Shown here: in pieces, positions 5,426-5,978 of the stretch
How the letters are laid out: every line of letters begins with the position of its first letter
Numbering within the stretch: the first letter of the stretch is position 1
Assembly (NCBI GenBank): GCA_018668795.1
Contig: JABJBD010000026.1
Span: 1-5,978, forward strand
From: Candidatus Puniceispirillum sp.
GTDB lineage: Bacteria; Pseudomonadota; Alphaproteobacteria; Puniceispirillales; Puniceispirillaceae
Direction of reading: 5' to 3'
DNA: 5,978 nucleotides
Made by a program: the position numbers and the translations under genes
The notes under the pieces: generated by a model
The model's database searches: none
What the model was told of the DNA's origin: nothing
What the model saw: only the letters and a program-made list of their open reading frames with translations

Positions 5426-5978
5426 ATGGCGGATCTATTTATCGAACTTGTCAGCGAAGATATTCCCGCCCGCATGCAGCTAAAGGCATGCGCTGATTTG
5501 CAACGTCTTGTCTATGCCGCGCTTGATGACCTTGGCCTTGGCTATGCAAAAGCCGATGCTGATAATGCCCGACTGGTATCATCGCGGCATCTGGCACTTT
5601 ATGTATCTGATGTTGATGACCAGCAAGCAGACCGTATCGTAGAAAAACGGGGCCCGCGCGTCGATGCCCCCGAACAGGCGATTAACGGGTTTCTGGCCTC
5701 GACAGGCATAACCCGTGAACAGCTGGTTGAAGAAGACACACCCAAAGGCCGCTTCCTGTTTGCTCGTTCAGAGTCAAAAGGCGCGCAGACCCATGATCTT
5801 CTAGCCCCGATTATAACCGATATTCTGAACAATTTTCCCTGGCCGAAAAGTCAGCGTTGGAGCACATCGCGCTTTCGTTGGGTACGCCCGTTGCATCGCA
5901 TTAATGTTTTGTTTGGCGGCAAGATGCTTGACGGTGCGCTGGCGCTTGGCGGTGATGATGATGCCAGAATTGTCTTTG
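5426..5978 (+). CDS. glyS: Glycyl-tRNA synthetase beta subunit (5' part, runs off the window)
   Basis: The first 184 codons of the beta subunit are present; the family is usually close to 700 residues, so about three quarters is missing. The beta subunit binds tRNA(Gly) and is needed with GlyQ for charging. The N-terminus MADLFIELVSEDIPARM matches the family start (E. coli FLVEIGTEELPP). RIVEKRGPRVDAP (about 70-82) corresponds to the conserved REIEKRGP block, and FRWVRPLHRINVLFGG (about 150-165) to the conserved (F/W)VRP segment. The common PRRLAL motif reads SSRHLAL here. The ATG abuts the glyQ stop with no gap; AAGAGG (5415-5420), 5 bases upstream and inside glyQ, is its ribosome site, so coupled translation giving matched subunits is likely. 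No frameshift is seen in the visible part. Confidence 0.97.
   Translation, partial: MADLFIELVSEDIPARMQLKACADLQRLVYAALDDLGLGYAKADADNARLVSSRHLALYVSDVDDQQADRIVEKRGPRVDAPEQAINGFLASTGITREQLVEEDTPKGRFLFARSESKGAQTHDLLAPIITDILNNFPWPKSQRWSTSRFRWVRPLHRINVLFGGKMLDGALALGGDDDARIVF

Noticed and set aside
1..5978. CRISPR array, toxin-antitoxin pair, insertion sequence or tRNA gene
   Set aside because: I looked for regularly spaced repeats, transposase motifs, terminal inverted repeats and cloverleaf patterns on both strands by eye and saw none.

Overview
The window looks like a piece of an alphaproteobacterial chromosome of moderate GC. This rests on the gene order polyprenyl synthase / DUF2007 / TrmN6-type methyltransferase / S49 peptidase / glyQ / glyS, on the two-subunit glycyl-tRNA synthetase, and on a lysis holin of the three-transmembrane type best known from alphaproteobacterial gene transfer agents (GTAs). 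The roughly half-GC composition and AT-rich spacers would fit a marine lineage such as SAR116 or a Rhodospirillales relative. That placement is inference; no marker gene here settles it.

Bases 1-886 hold a compact lysis cassette on the plus strand: a holin and a T4-type (GH24) lysozyme whose reading frames overlap by 8 bases. Together they would permeabilise the inner membrane and cut peptidoglycan to release phage or GTA particles. No other phage genes are visible, so this is either the right edge of a prophage or GTA region or a stand-alone lysis pair. The cassette converges on ispB (minus strand, about 909-2027), a long-chain polyprenyl diphosphate synthase that makes the quinone side chain.

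An AT-rich 176-base spacer (2028-2203) separates ispB from the divergently transcribed plus-strand genes. These are a DUF2007 protein (2204-2419), an overlapping TrmN6-like tRNA adenine methyltransferase (2409-3170), an S49 protease of the SppA/SohB type (3296-4138), a small membrane-anchored four-cysteine protein (4181-4417), glyQ (4505-5425), and glyS, which starts on the base after the glyQ stop and runs off the window end. The DUF2007/methyltransferase pair and the glyQ/glyS pair are tightly coupled. Gaps of 125, 42 and 87 bases elsewhere leave room for separate promoters.

Most of the window is ordinary core genome. I see no convincing new system. The points most worth a second look are the holin/lysozyme pair beside housekeeping genes, a 7-bp-stem inverted repeat sitting on the upstream candidate ispB start codon, the small four-cysteine membrane protein before glyQ, and palindromic sequence in the glyQ leader.
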